Shown in pieces: positions 12,062 to 24,041 of a stretch of DNA of 64,000 nt. Made by a program: the position numbers and the translations under genes. The stretch lies in contig SDUX01000004.1 of the NCBI GenBank assembly GCA_008729055.1, positions 5,100,559 through 5,164,558 of the forward strand. The letters run 5' to 3'. How positions within the stretch are numbered: position 1 is the first letter of the stretch; every line of letters begins with the position of its first letter. The notes beneath the pieces are model-generated. The model saw only the letters and a program-made list of their open reading frames with translations, made no database searches and was not told the DNA's origin. Source of the DNA: Pyropia haitanensis. Taxonomy: Eukaryota; Rhodophyta; Bangiophyceae; Bangiales; Bangiaceae.

Positions 12062-12976
12062 GGGGGCACCCCCGCCGCCGTCGGCCGCCGCCACCGCCGC
12101 CGCCACCGCCGCGTGCGCGGCGGTACAGTCGCGGCGCGCCGCGGCCGACGCGGTGCCGCCGGCCGCCCTCGCGGCGGTCGCGGCGCCGCTGGGCCGCCTC
12201 GCCGCCGCCGGCTGGGCGCCGGCCGTCGAGGCCGCCGCGGCGCTGCTGCCGGCGGGGGGGGCGCTGGCGCCGCCGCCGCCGGCGCGGCGGTCGCTGCTGG
12301 CGGCGCTGGTGGTGGCGGCCGCGGGGGGGGGGTGGGGGGTGGGGGGGGGGGGGGGGGCGGGAGGGGGGGAAGACGTCGGCGGTGGCCGCCGCGGCGGTGG
12401 CCGCCGCCGCCACCGCGGACGATGTGGTGGACCTGCTGGCGGCGCTGCGGTGCGCCCGGGGGGGGGGGGGGGTGGCGGCGGCGGCGGCGGCGGTGCTGGC
12501 AGTGGTGGGGAGGATGGCGGCGGCGGCAGCGGCGGGGCTGCCCGCAAGCGCCCGCGTGGCACGGCCGCGTCGGCGGCCGACGCGGCCGCCGCGGACGCGG
12601 CGGCGGCGGCGGCGCTCACCCTGCTCGCGGGGCCGACGCTGGACGCGGTGGCGGGCGCGGACGTTGCCGACGCCCTCTACGACGTCATGGCGGCCGCCGC
12701 GCGCGGCCGCCGCGGGGGGGTGCCCGCCGCCACCCGCGCGATGCACGTGCAGCTGGCGGCGGCGGCGATGGCGCGGCGGCTGCCGGGCGGTGAGGCCGCC
12801 GCCGCGGCGGCGGCAGCCGCGGCGGCCGCCGCCGGCGACGGCGGCGGCAAGGAGGACGCGGCCGCGGCCGACGCGCGCGCCGCCGCGCGCGCGCGGCACG
12901 TGGAGGCGACGCTCGCGCTGGTCGACCCCGACGGGCCGGCCGCCGCCGTGGCGGCGGCGTCGGCCGACGAGGCCAC

Positions 12977-13020
<44 letters not shown>

Positions 13021-13136
13021 GCAGTGAGGGCGACGCGGCGGACGGCGACGGCAGCAGCACCGACGGCGACGCGGGGGCGGACAGTGACGGGGGGCTGGGC
13101 GGCTGGGCCGCGCTGAGCACCGCCGCGACGGCGGTG

Positions 13137-13169
<33 letters not shown>

Positions 13170-13609
13170 CGGGGGGGGCGGCCAAAGCGGCGGCGCTCGG
13201 CGAGCGGCGGCCGCGGCGGCGGCGACGGCGGCGGCGGCGACCGCGACGGCGACAGCGACGGCGGCGGTGGCGGCGTGTCGGGCGTGGACCCGGCGGTGGC
13301 CGACGCGGTCCGCCGGGCGGGCCTGCACCTGCTCGTCCGCCTCGCCGCGGCGGGCGCCCTCCCCCCCGACGCCGCCCTGCCGGCGGTGCGCGCGGCGGCA
13401 GGGGTGGCGGCGGCGCCCGCGCGCCGCGCGGCGCTGGCGGTGGTGCTGCCGGCGGCGCTCGCGGGGGGGGCGTCGCCGCGGGCGGCCGCGTCGTCCGCGG
13501 CGCTCGCCGCGGTGGGCGCCCACGGGGGGCTGGACGCGCGCCTCGACGCCGCGTCGACGGCGGTGGGCGTTGTCGTTGACACGCTGTCGGCGGCGGTGAT
13601 GGGCGGGCG

Positions 13610-13648
<39 letters not shown>

Positions 13649-16524
13649 CGGCGGCGGGGCAAGGCGCGGCGGGCTGGACAGGGGGGCGGCCGTCCGGGCG
13701 GTGACCGCCCTCGGCGCCGTCCCGCCGCCCGCTGGCGGCGACGCGGCGGCCGCCGCCGCGGACGTGACGGTCATTGACATGGCGCGGGTGGCCGGCGCGG
13801 TCGCGGCGGCGGCGGCGGCGGTGCTGGCGTCACAGGCCGACGGGCGGGACGGCGCGGCCGAGGGCGCGGCGCTCCTCGCCGCCGCGACCACCCCCGCCGC
13901 GTCGATGCGCGCACTGGCGGCGCTGCTGGCCGACGCGGCGGCGGTGGCGGCGGCGGGGGGGGGGGACGAGAGCGGCGTCGCCGTCGCGCTCGCGTCGGTG
14001 CACCTCTCGTCCGAGGCGTTTGTGGGCGCGCTCCTCGAGCCGGACTGGGGGGCGGCGCCGGCGGGTGCCGACGCCGCCGCCACCGCCGCTGCCGCCGCCG
14101 CCGCGGCCGGCGCGCCCGTTTCCGACGGCCCCGGCGGGCGCGTGGCGGTGCTGCCGGTGGCGGCGGCCGACGCGGCCGCCGTGGACGCGCTGCTGCACGC
14201 GCTGCTGCGCACGTCGGGCGCCGCGGCGGGCGCGGCGGAGCGGGCGGTCGGCTCCCTCGTCGCGCTGCTGCCCGCCGAGCTGCTGGCGGGCTCGGTCGGC
14301 CGCTGCCTCGACACGGCCCGGTCGGCGCTCACGGGCGGCGGCGGGGGGGGGGGGGGGTGCCGTCGGCCGCGGCGACCGAGTCGGCGGCGGCGCTCGCGGG
14401 CCACGCCCTCGACGCGCTCGCCGCGCGCCTGGCCACGCGGCTGCGCTGGGGGGGGGGGGGGGGCGCGTCGGCGGTGGACCCCCGGGCGCCGCGGCGGCGG
14501 TTTGCGGGCGCGATGCTGCGTGCGGTGTCGGCGCTGGTGGTGGACGTGGGGGGGGTGCTGGACCGCCTGTCGCCAGACGGTGGCGCCGACGCGGACGGGG
14601 ACACGGACGGGGGTGGCGGGATGGACACGGACACGGACGGTGGGGGGGGTCGGCATCGTCGTCGGCGTCTGGCGGCAACGACAGCGACGGCGACGGTGCT
14701 GGTGACACGACTGGTGACGGTGACGGCGACAGCGACGGCGACGGGTCGGCGTCGGCGTCCGCGTCGGGCGACAGCTCCGACACCGAGCCGGACGCGGACG
14801 GCGCGTCGTCGGATGACGGCGGCGTGACACCCGCCGCGCGGCGTCGGGCGCGCCTGGCCGACCTCCGCCACCAGGGGGTGACGTCGCTCGAGGCCCTCCT
14901 CCGCGCCGTCGGCCGGTACGACCCCGCCGGCGCGCTCGCCGCCGCCGAGGCGCTGCTGCCCGTCGCGACCGCCCCCCCGCCCGTCGACGCCGCCACCACC
15001 GACGCGCCGGCCGGTGAGGGCGGCCGCCGCCGCTGGGGCGCCGCCGCGGCCGACGAGGCCGCCGCGGCCGCGTCGGCGCTCCTCGGCGTCGCGTCGGCGG
15101 TGGACGTGCTCGGCCCGTCGGCGGTGCCGCTCGTCGCGCCCACCGTCGACGCGGCGACGCGGCTCGCCGCGTCAGCCGCCGCGCCGGCGGCGGCGCGGCA
15201 GGCCGCCGCCGCGGCGGTGCGGGCGGTGGCGGCCAAGCTCGCCGCCTTCCTCCCGGTCGCGGCGGTGGCGGAGCTCGCCGCCGCGGCGGTGGCCGAGGCG
15301 GACGCCACCACCGCGGCGGCGGCGCCCGTGCGGCGTGCCGCCGGCGGGGGGGGTGGTGGGGGCGGGGGGGACGACCACCTGCTGCAGGGGCTCCTCGCCG
15401 AGGTTGCCGCCGCCGCGCCGCCGCCGGCGGTGGTGGCGGCGCTGACGCGGGCGACGGCGCCGCCGGCGGCGGTTGGCGCACGGGGTTGGACGGCCGTCGC
15501 GCGGGCCGCGGCGGCGGCCGTCTCGGGTGCTGGCCGCCGCGACACGCGGGCGGTGCGGGCGCCGGCGGTGGCGCTCGCGCTCGCCGCCCTCGACGCGCGG
15601 TCCCAGGCGGCGGCGGCGGCGGCGGCCGCGGCGGCGGCCGCGGCGGCGTCGGCGGAATCCGAGACGCCCGCGCCTGTCGCGGTGGCACGGCCGCCCGCGA
15701 CCGCGGCGCTGACGGCCGACGTGGCGGCCGCCGAGGCGGCCGCCGCCGAGTTGCTCGTCGCGCTCGCGCTGCGGATGCCCGAGGCGGAGTTTGCGGCGCT
15801 CCACGCGCGGCTCGTTGCGTGGCGCGGGCGGGTCGGCGGCGCCGCCGGCGGCCGCGGCGACGCGTCGGACGGGGACGCCAGCGACGACAGTGACGCCGAC
15901 AGTGACACGGACAGGGGCGATAGGGACGGCGACAGCGACGGCAGTGGCGGCAGCGACGGCGGCGGCGGCAGCGACGGCAGCGGCGGCAACGATGGCAGTG
16001 GCGACGGCGCGCCCGCCGACGCTGACCGCGACGCGGCCGTGTCCACGGCGCTCCTTCGCTCCGCGGCGGTGGCGCGCGTGGACGTGGCGCTGCTGGCCAC
16101 CCTCCGGGAGCTGTACGCGCCCTTTTTCGGGGCCACCCTCGACGCCACCCTCGACGCGCTCCACGTGGCGCCGCCGCCGCCGCCGTCGCCGCCGCCGTCG
16201 GCGGCGGCAGCCGCCGACGCTGCCGCGCCGGGCGGCGGGCGCAAGCGTCGCCGCGGCGCGGCGGCAGCGGCGGCGGCGGCCGCGGCCGCGGCACCGGCGG
16301 CGGCGGCGGCCGACGACGCGCCCGCCGCGCCGCCGGCCGCGACCGCCGCCGACCACCTGCGCGCGGCGGCGCGCGACCGCTTCTTTGCCGCCGCCGCCGG
16401 CCTGTCTGCGTGGCTGTCGCTGCCCGACGGCGCCAGCCTGTCAGACCGCGTCTTTCGGGACGTCCTCGGCGCGGTCACCGCGGCGCTCGCCCACCCGGGC
16501 GTCGCCCCGTCGGCGGCACCCGCC

Positions 16525-16556
<32 letters not shown>

Positions 16557-16983
16557 ACCGGCGGCGGCGGCGGCCGACTCGCGCGCCGCCGCGACCGACG
16601 CGCTCGCCGCCCTCGTCGGCCGCACGCTGGCGGTGGACATCCGCGGGCGGGGCTCGACGCTCGGCGTGCCCGCCGAGGCGGGCCGCGCGCGGCTCGGCGC
16701 GGCGCTGCGGTCGCCGCTGGCGCTCGCCACGGGCGCCGGCGGCCGCGGCGGCGCGGCCGGCGGGGAGGCGGCCGCCGCGACGCGGGCGGCCGCCGCCGCC
16801 GCGGCGCGCGGGGTGGTGGTCGCGGCGGGCGACGAGGCGCTGCCGCTGCTCGCCGAGTCGATGCAGGCGCTCGCCGAGGTGGTCGACGATGGCCACCCGG
16901 CGGTCGAGGCGGCGGGGCGGTCGCTGGTGCGCGCGTGGGAGGAGGTGGTGGGGGAGGAGATCATGCCGCAGCTGCTGCAGTAG
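8531..16983 (+). CDS. HEATR1: HEATR1/Utp10 homologue, U3 small-subunit processome protein (frame broken at homopolymers)
   Basis: Very large HEAT-repeat scaffold of the t-UTP subcomplex, which links rDNA transcription and 18S pre-rRNA processing in the nucleolus. The N-terminus matches the family: MSLRAELQRV, then SLLF/ARVAATQ-like and QVLEWAIRGLRLDVY (family: CLEWLIHRFHIHLY). The end reads LPLLAESMQALAEVVDD, then GEEIMPQLLQ at the stop, as in the BP28CT C-terminus (LPFLAELMED..., GE.LQ). About 2,800 residues against about 1,800-2,150 in yeast and human. The excess is poly-Ala, poly-Gly and Asp/Ser-rich acidic linkers (for example 12970-13090, 14740-14820, 15860-16020). The coding frame moves at the C-run 8593-8607 and the G-runs 10074-10083, 14343-14357 and 14642-14649, probably also at 12327-12360 and 12458-12472. 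No intron is needed. Family call strong, internal joins inferred. Confidence 0.82.
12970..13022. repeat. GACGGC hexanucleotide repeat in coding sequence
   Basis: Near-perfect GACGGC repeats coding an Asp-Gly run in an acidic linker of the HEATR1-like protein. Confidence 0.75.
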
Positions 16984-17040
16984 GGGGGGGTGGGGGGGGG
17001 GGGCGGGGGGGGGGGGGGGGCACGCCCGCTTTTTCGGGGG
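16984..17040. repeat. Oligo-G cluster directly after the HEATR1 stop codon
   Basis: The TAG stop at 16981-16983 runs straight into G-tracts of 8 or more separated by single T or C. Such clusters can form G-quadruplexes in RNA. A second set lies at 17115-17135. Confidence 0.8.
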
Positions 17041-17356
17041 GGGGACAGCACGTGGTTTTTTTTCGGCTGGTGTGGGGGCTGTACGTCTTCTCGCCTGTTT
17101 TTTTGTTTGTGGGCGGGGGGGGGGGGGTGGGGGGAAGGGGGAGGTGGCGGCCTGTCCAGACAACGAGGGTCGTCTATGGCCGCGGCGGCCGCCGGCACGG
17201 GGGCGGACTCGCCGCGGCCGGTTGCGGTGTGTCCCGCCATGGCCGCCGAGCCGTCGCGTTTGTCTTTCTCGCCCCCTGCTCATGGCTGTCTGCGTGGCGT
17301 CGCGCACCGGCCGCCGCCGTCCATGGCAGGGCGGCGGCGGCGGCGGCGGTGATGCC

Positions 17357-18040
17357 CTAGGCCGACGACCGGTGGGACCCCCCCCCGCGTGGGGGGTGGG
17401 CGCGGATGGGGGGAGGCCGCCACGGCACCAGCGCGGTGCTGGCACACGGGGCAGGCCGCGGCGGTGCCGCGGCCGGCGCAGCGGCCTCCGCCCCAACCGC
17501 CACCCCCCCGCCCCGGCCTCCCCCTCGGGCGTCACGCGGCCGCGGGCCCGGCAGGCCGGCGCGCGGCGCCGCCGGCCAGACGCGACGCGGACGCGGCCAC
17601 CCGCCACCCCCCCACGGGCGTGCCCCAGCCGCCACCGCCGCCGCCACCGCCACCGCCACCGCCACCGCCGCCGCCACCGCCACCGCCACCGCCACCGTCA
17701 CCCCCGCCGCCGCCGCCACCACCCCCCCGCCGCCGCCGCCGCCAGCCGCCCCACGCTGCACGTGGCGGGGCAAGCGGCCGCCCGCCGCGGCTGCCGCCGC
17801 CGCCGCCGCCGCCGCCGCGGTCACCGCCGCCGCGGCGCGGCCGCCGCCGCCGCCGTGCCCGCCGCCGGCCGCCGCCGCCGGCCCGCCGTCGGCGGCGGCG
17901 GCCACGGCCGCCACCGCCGCCGCCGCGGCGCGGCCCGTGGCGGCGGCGGTGGCCGCGACGGCCGCCGCCGCGGCGGCCGCCGCCGCCGCCGCCGCCGCCC
18001 GGTCGGCGGCGTGCCGGCCCGCCGCGGCGGGCGCGCCCAC

Positions 18041-18074
<34 letters not shown>

Positions 18075-18628
18075 TCTGCCCGCCCATTCCCCTGTGGCCG
18101 CGCCGCCCCTGCCGGCCGCGCGGCCGCGGCGGCGGCGGCGGCCGTCGCGCCGACGGCGGCGGCCGCCCGTGGCGGCGCCGCGCCCGCCGCCGCCCCCTCC
18201 GTCAAGCCGGCGAGGACCGCCTCGGGGGTGGCCGCCGCCGCCGCCGCCGCCGCCGCGGCCGCCGCCGCCGCGGCCGCCCCGGGCACCACCGCGGCGGGCA
18301 GCGCAACAGCCCGGTGCGGCACCCGCGCCGCCGCCGCCGCGCGCGCGTCGGTGCGGTCGAGCGCGGCGAGGAGCGGAGCGACCGCCGGCGGCGGGAGGAG
18401 CGCCGCCGCCGCCCCCTCCCGCCGCCGCGGCGGCGGCGGCGGCTCGCCCCGGGCCGCCGCCAGCTCCGCGGTGAGCGTGCGGACGGCGCGCTCCGCGGCG
18501 CGGCCGCGGTCCATGAGGAGCGCCTTGAGCGCCGCGACCTCGAGCGGCGCGCCGCGCGCCGCCGCCGCCGCGCGCCGCCGCCGCGCCGACGCGCGGGGCG
18601 TCGGCGGCACGGGGGAGCTAGCCGTGGC

Positions 18629-18675
<47 letters not shown>

Positions 18676-19792
18676 TGCCGCCGCCGCTGCCGCCGCCCGT
18701 CGCGTCGGCAACGACCCGCTCGACGGCGGCGCGGAGGTCGGCCCGCAGCGCGGCGGTCGCCGCCGCCGCGACGCGGGCGGCCCGCTGCGCGGCGGCCACC
18801 TCGGAGCGGGCGCGGTCGTAGAGCGTGGCGAGCGCCGCGGCGCGGCGGTAGAGCGCGTCGGCCGCCGCCGTCGTTGCGGCGAGGCGCGCCACCGCCGCGG
18901 GCGGCCACGGCGGCGAGCCGCCGCCCGCGGGTGGCGGCGGCGGCGCGGCGGCGGCCAGGAGGAGCGCCACGTCGGCCGGCGGGACGGGCGTGGCCGCGGC
19001 GTGGCGCACCGCGGCGGGGAGGGGCGGGACGGGCAGCTGGCACGAGCAGAGGGTGGGGGGGACAAGGCCGGCCGGCAGCGCCGCCGCCGCCGCCGCCGCC
19101 AATGACGCCGACGCTGGCGTCGACGGTGGCGCGGGGGGGGAGGGGGGGCGGGCGGGCGTGGCTGCCGGCCGCCACGACGGCGGCGGCGGCGACGCCGCCA
19201 CGGGCGACGCCGCCGCCGAGGGCGGCAGCGACAGCGCGGCGGCGGCGGCGGTGGCGGCCGCCGCCGCGGCGGCCGCCGCCACCGCCGCCGCCGCCGCCGC
19301 CGCGGCCGGCCGCGACGGCGGCGGCGGCGGCGGCGGCGGTGGCGGGAGTGGGGTGGCCGCCGCGGCCGCCGCCCGCACGCGCCGCCGCGCGTCGCGGGCC
19401 GCGGCGGCGGCCGCCGCGGGCGGCGCACGGGGCGGCGGCGCGGCGGCGGCGGCCGCCGCGGCGGCCGCCGGCCGCCCGCGCGCACGGGCGGCGGCGGCGG
19501 TGCGGGCGGCGGCGCCGCCCGCCGCGGCCGCCGGCGGCGGCGGGTGTGCCGCCGCCGCCGCCGCGGCTCCGCCGCCGCCGGGCGGGTGCGGCTGCGGCGG
19601 GGCGGCGTCGGGCGGCGCCGCCCGCGCCGCGGGCGCCCCTGCGGGTGCGGCGGCGGTGGGGGGGGGGGGGGGGGGACCGCGGCCGCACCGGCGCGGGCCA
19701 CCTCCCTGTGCCGCCCCGCCGGCGTGGCATCCCCCGCCGCGCGCACGATGGCCGCCGCGGCGGTGGGCGCCGCGCGGGTGGCCACGCCCCGT

Positions 19793-19833
<41 letters not shown>

Positions 19834-19931
19834 TGGGGAGCCCGCAGCCGCCGGCGGCCACGCCGGCGGCGGCGCGGCAAACGCGTCGTCCACGCCGCCG
19901 CGGCCGCCGTCGGCGGCACCCGCCGCCACCG

Positions 19932-19962
<31 letters not shown>

Positions 19963-20148
19963 CGTCGTCGTCGCTGCCGCCGCCGCCGCCGCCGTCGCCG
20001 TCGCCGCGGCGGCGGCGGTGGGGGTGGCGCTTCCCGCCCCGGCGGTCGGCCCAAAGCAGGTGTAGGCGCGCACGCGGCGGGCGGCGAGGTCGTCCAGGAC
20101 CGCGTCGACGGCGGCAAAGGGCGACGCCGCCGCGGGCGTGCCCGCCAT
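17357..20148 (-). CDS. Hypothetical Ala-rich protein with coiled-coil segments
   Basis: I do not recognise this protein. A plausible start is ATG at 20148, reading MAGTPAAASPFAAVDAVLDD, then RVRAYTCFGP. The frame probably changes in the G-run at about 19658-19675. Following that are poly-Ala/Pro linkers, a region at about 19050 reading LCSCQLPVPPLPAAVRHAAA, and about 150 residues of Ala/Leu/Arg/Glu heptad-like helix (about 18470-18870). The rest is extremely Ala-rich. The end is uncertain: the open frame stops at 17357, but another frame near 17440-17480 contains CAGRGTAAACPVCQHRAG, a possible zinc-ribbon end. The helical part has a charged pattern that random GC-rich frames lack, which is why I list it. 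It converges on HEATR1 and diverges from the methyltransferase gene. Oligo-G at 20166-20182 (oligo-C in sense) precedes the start. Confidence 0.4.
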
Positions 20149-21228
20149 GTTGGACAGGAGCAGGGCGGGGGGGGGGGGGGGGAGCCGCAAGGGGTGGGGG
20201 AGGGGGGGGGGAGGGGGGGGGAGGGGGGTGCGCACCGCCGATGGGGCGGAACCGGTGTGGGGAGAGCGGGGGGGGGGGGGGGGGGGGGGGGTGCGTGTGG
20301 CACCAAGGCCGCCGGGCTAGCAGGCGCGGACGGGGGGTGGGGAGGGGGGGGGGGGGACGCCGTCTTACCGGCGGCCGCCCGGCGGCGGCGGCGGCGGCCG
20401 CCGCGCGGTCGCCGCCGCCGCCGCCCGCGGTCGCGCCGCGGCCGACCGGGCGGGCCTAGGCGCCCCCCCCCCGCCCGCCGGGGCGGCCGCCGCCGCCACC
20501 CCCGCCACGCGCCGCGGCCGCCGCGTCGGGCCGCCGCGGCCGCCGCCGCGGACCGCCGCCGCCCCTCCCGCGGGCCTCTCCCCCCGCCATCCCCGCCGGG
20601 GGGAGGATAGGGGGGGGAGCGCGCCGCTCAGCGTCGGATGCAGCCATGGGTGCCCGCCCCCCCGGCGGGGCGCTCCGCCACCCCCCCCCCCCCCCCCCCT
20701 CCCCCCCCCCCTCCCTCCCTCCCCCCCTTCCTCCCTCCCCCCCGCTTCCGCCTGCGCTTCGACTGGGACTCTGGGGTTTGCGGCCGGCGGGCCCCGCGGG
20801 AGGGCGCGCGGCGCAACGGCCGCGACCGCGGCGGCGGCAGCGCTCGCGCGAGAGCGGACGCGGCGCGGCGCGCCACTGGGATGGACAGTGCCCAATCATT
20901 GGCGTCATGTCACGACATGTGTCGAACGTCCGTCAGAGATGACAGTCGACGCACCCCAGCCAGTGTGGTTGGTGGCAGTGGTGGTGGCCCGGCGGCGTGA
21001 TCCGCCGTTGCGGGGCTCGCGCGGCGTCACGGTCCGGCTTGGCAACAGCCGCCACCCGGCGGCGCACGGGCCATGGACACGCCGCGGCGGGTCGCCCTCC
21101 TTCCACGGACCCCATGCCAACCGCGGGGTTGGCGGACCCCCCCCCCCCCCCCCCCGCCTCAGCCCGTGACTGCGGCCGCCCCCTGCCCTTCCCCCATCCC
21201 CTCTTCCCCCGCCGCCCTCCCCCCCGCC
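20149..21228. other. Divergent intergenic region with oligo-G and oligo-C blocks
   Basis: Oligo-G runs at 20166-20182 and 20269-20291 lie on the side of the minus-strand gene. Oligo-C runs at 20682-20711 and 21139-21154 lie on the side of the plus-strand gene. Each gene thus has oligo-C in its own sense upstream. No gene recognised. Confidence 0.45.
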
Positions 21229-22320
21229 ATGGATCGTCTCCTCTCCATGGGCATGTCCCTCCTCGAGCGCAACACCCTGCCCGACGCGCTGACGCGCGCG
21301 GGCATCCGGCAGCTGCTGGCGCAGCGGCTGGCCGACGAGGCGTCGCCGACGGTCGAGGCCGCCGCGGACCGCCACGCGGCGATGGTCGCCTCCCTCCGCC
21401 AGCTGCCCGTCGCGATCGAGACCGCCGCGGCCAACGAGCAGCACTATGAGCTGCCGCCCGCCTTTTTCCGCGCCGTCCTCGGGCCCCGCCTAAAGTACTC
21501 GTCGTGCCTCTTTCCCGGTGGCGGCGCCGGCGGGGGCAGCCTGGCCGACGCAGAGGTGGCCATGCTCGAGACCTACGTCGAGCGCGCGCGCCTCGTCGAC
21601 GGCATGCGCGTCGCGGACATTGGCTGCGGCTGGGGCAGCCTGTGCCTCTTCATCGCCGAGCGGTACCCGGCGTGTGTCATCACGGCCGTGTCCAACTCGC
21701 ACTCGCAGCGGGAGCACATTGAGGGGGTGGCCAAAGCGCGGGGCTACACCAACCTCACCGTCGTCACGGCGGACGTGGCGACCTGGGCGGGGCCCCCAGA
21801 CCCCGTGGACCGCCTCTTCTCCATTGAGATGCTCGAGCACATGAAGAACTATGGCGCGCTGTTTGCCAAGTTTGGCGCGTGGACCGCCCCCGACGCGGTC
21901 GCGTTCATCCACATCTTTGTCCACCGCTCGTACGCGTACCACTTTGAGACGGAGGGGGCGGCCAACTGGATGGGCCGCCACTTTTTTTCGGGCGGCACCA
22001 TGCCGTCGGCGGCGCTGCTCCACTACTTTGCCGCCCACGGCGGCTGGGGCTGCGACCGCTACTGGGCGGTCAGCGGCCGGCACTACGCGGCGACCGCCGA
22101 GGCGTGGCTGGCCAACATGGACGCGGCCAAGGCGGCGGTCGCGGAGCAGATGGCCGCGACGTACGGCGCGGAGGGGGCGGTCAAGTGGACCGCCTACTGG
22201 CGGACCTTTTTTCTCGCCGTCGCCGAGCTGTTTGCGTACAATGGGGGGGACGAGTGGCACGTCGGGCACTACCGGTTTGTCAAGCCACGGGGGGGGGGGG
22301 CGCCCGCGCCGCCGCCCTGA
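21229..22320 (+). CDS. CFA synthase / coclaurine N-methyltransferase-like SAM methyltransferase
   Basis: Intact single-exon frame of 363 residues. It belongs to the eukaryotic branch of the cyclopropane-fatty-acid-synthase superfamily that includes plant coclaurine N-methyltransferases. ANEQHYELPPAFFRAVLG and LKYSSCLF are the family N-terminal signature. VADIGCGWGSL is the SAM-binding motif I, and FSIEMLEHMKNY and FFSGGTMPSA follow. KWTAYWRTFFLAVAELF is the family C-terminal motif. Length matches plant relatives (about 350-360). Start chosen at the ATG after a CT-rich leader; the open frame extends 52 codons further upstream but without family-like sequence. Substrate unknown: family members act on alkaloid amines, phospholipids or other small molecules. 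The C-terminus ends in Gly/Pro after a G-run at 22290-22299, so the last residues may be affected by tract length. Confidence 0.88.
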   Translation: MDRLLSMGMSLLERNTLPDALTRAGIRQLLAQRLADEASPTVEAAADRHAAMVASLRQLPVAIETAAANEQHYELPPAFFRAVLGPRLKYSSCLFPGGGAGGGSLADAEVAMLETYVERARLVDGMRVADIGCGWGSLCLFIAERYPACVITAVSNSHSQREHIEGVAKARGYTNLTVVTADVATWAGPPDPVDRLFSIEMLEHMKNYGALFAKFGAWTAPDAVAFIHIFVHRSYAYHFETEGAANWMGRHFFSGGTMPSAALLHYFAAHGGWGCDRYWAVSGRHYAATAEAWLANMDAAKAAVAEQMAATYGAEGAVKWTAYWRTFFLAVAELFAYNGGDEWHVGHYRFVKPRGGGAPAPPP

Positions 22321-22802
22321 CCGCCGCCGCCCCGCGGATGTGGCGCGCGACCGGGCACCCGCGGTGGGGCTGGGGCGGGGGGAGGGCGGCGCGGGGGGAG
22401 GTTTGGGGGGGGGGGGGCTGTACCGTCGCCCTGCACACCGCTGACACCCTCTCTGGTGGCGCTCTGGGGGTTTGTCGCTGGCTACCCCGCGCGCGGGTGT
22501 CTGTGGCAGCCGGCGGCGTCACTGCCGGCTGGGTGGGTGCCGGCCCCTCGGTCGGGCGGCGGCGGCAAACGGGCACATCTCCAGCTGCCTCGGGGTGGAC
22601 GCCCGCGGCAGGGATGCCGGCATGCACCGTGTGCTCGCGGTCACGCGCCACGCGCGCGCACCGCTCGGCGGGGCACAGCGCTTCCCTACGTCCCCTATTT
22701 TTGTGAATATTCTTTCCAAGGCGGAACCCACCCCACGCAAGCGGCAGCGATGCGACGGCAGCATCAGATGGCCAGAGGAGAAAACAGCAATCGAGGAGAC
22801 CC
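22321..22802. other. Convergent intergenic region, no gene seen
   Basis: 3' flanks of the plus-strand methyltransferase and the minus-strand TRAP-beta gene. G-rich near 22375-22420, then ordinary composition. From here to about 26.4 kb GC content is visibly lower than in the rest of the window. Confidence 0.45.
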
Positions 22803-24041
22803 TCATAGCTTCTTCTTGGTGGCCACTGGGTCCGACAGGTTCAGCTTGCGGGCGTTGGTCGAGTACACAACGTACGGGCCCAAGATGGTCAGCGCGCTCG
22901 CCACAGCAAACGCAATCCAGTCCGTCTGTGAGGAGGGGAGTGCGTGTGGCCAGCCGGGACAGACGGGGCAGGAAGGAACAGCAGACATGACTCAGAGACA
23001 TGATAGAAAAATCAGGCGTGAGTGACCCCACTCACACAGGCTTACCAAGCGGCCCACCAGGAGCAACGCGCGCGCAAGCCTCATCGGGCAACAAAGGCGG
23101 AAAGAGGGCAGGGGTTGCATCAAGATACGTACCACGTGCATGTCTGTCCGCTTGTTGAACGTGGACACGTCTTCGACGCTGATGGTCGCATCGCTTGCCG
23201 ACGTCGTTTTCTGCAGCAATAGAAACACAGCGTAGCAGAGTCAACAACGCAAACCAAATGGAAAACGAGCAAACCAAACCGAAATCACCCAGACGAGCAA
23301 CCGTCAGACCACAGCTCCCAGCCCCCGGCGCGCTCGAGCAAAGACCATGTGACTTTCTAGCAACAGCGCTTCGCAGACAGGCACGCACGGGCACACCAGA
23401 AGAGCATGCCCAACCAGCACATCATCAACGTACCGTCTCCACCCCACCGGCGGGCTTGTAGGTGAGCGTCGCCGGGTGGGTGTAAAACGTGCCCGCCCGG
23501 CGCGCGTCGACAACCACGGACGTTGTGACAGATGCGCCAGGCGCAAGTGATGGCCACTCCTTGGAGAACTCGCCTTCCAGGACCAAAAAGCGCTTGGTCG
23601 GAAAGGACTTGTCCAGCAGGACCAGGTCCGTCGCCTCTCTGCAGGGGCACGACAGCCCGAGTGGTGCCCAGAAAAAGAAACAGCAAAAAGCGCAAGTCAG
23701 AATCGCATGCGTGCGGGTACGCCAACGAGCGCTGCCGCCCACGGCAGCCTGACCCTCCGAGCGCGAGGCGCTGGATCACGCCACTATACACCTCCACAGA
23801 AGGCAGCACTGTCCATGGGGCAAGAACCACGGCCAACTTACCCCCCACCCACGTTGAAGACCGAGTAGAGCAGCGTCAAGTTGTGGTTCTCCAGCACGTC
23901 CCGCGTCTCGACCGTGCGAGACAGAATCAGAAACGCATCATCCCGGGCAGCAGCCGCCGCAGAGGCGACGCACGACGCGCCAGCGACAAGGGCAGCCGCG
24001 GCCACCACCAGAGGCGACACAGACCGCAACGCAGAGAGCAT
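22803..24041 (-). CDS. SSR2: TRAP-beta / SSR2, translocon-associated protein subunit beta (4 exons)
   Basis: Single-pass ER membrane protein of the TRAP complex beside the Sec61 translocon. Exons on the minus strand: 24041-23842, 23638-23434, 23210-23133 and 22925-22803, giving 201 residues in one continuous frame. Donors are GTAAGT, GTACGT and GTACGT; each acceptor ends CAG. Introns are 203, 223 and 207 bases. A signal peptide (MLSALRSVSPLVVAAAALVA) precedes the lumenal domain. Family residues include NLTLLYSVFNVG (human DLTLQYNIYNVG), DKSFP, LAPGASVTTSVVV and AGTFYTHPATLTY. Exon 4 carries TDWIAFAV and the TM helix, then a basic KKKL cytosolic end. Human SSR2 is 183 residues. An in-frame ATG at 24068 would add 9 residues; I prefer 24041 because the signal peptide begins there. 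Divergent from RtcB. Confidence 0.9.

Noticed and set aside
8371..20306. Very long open frames opposite or out of frame to HEATR1 and the Ala-rich gene (hundreds to 1,300 residues)
   Set aside because: They consist of Arg/Pro/Ala/Gly runs expected from GC-rich DNA without stops and carry no family motif.
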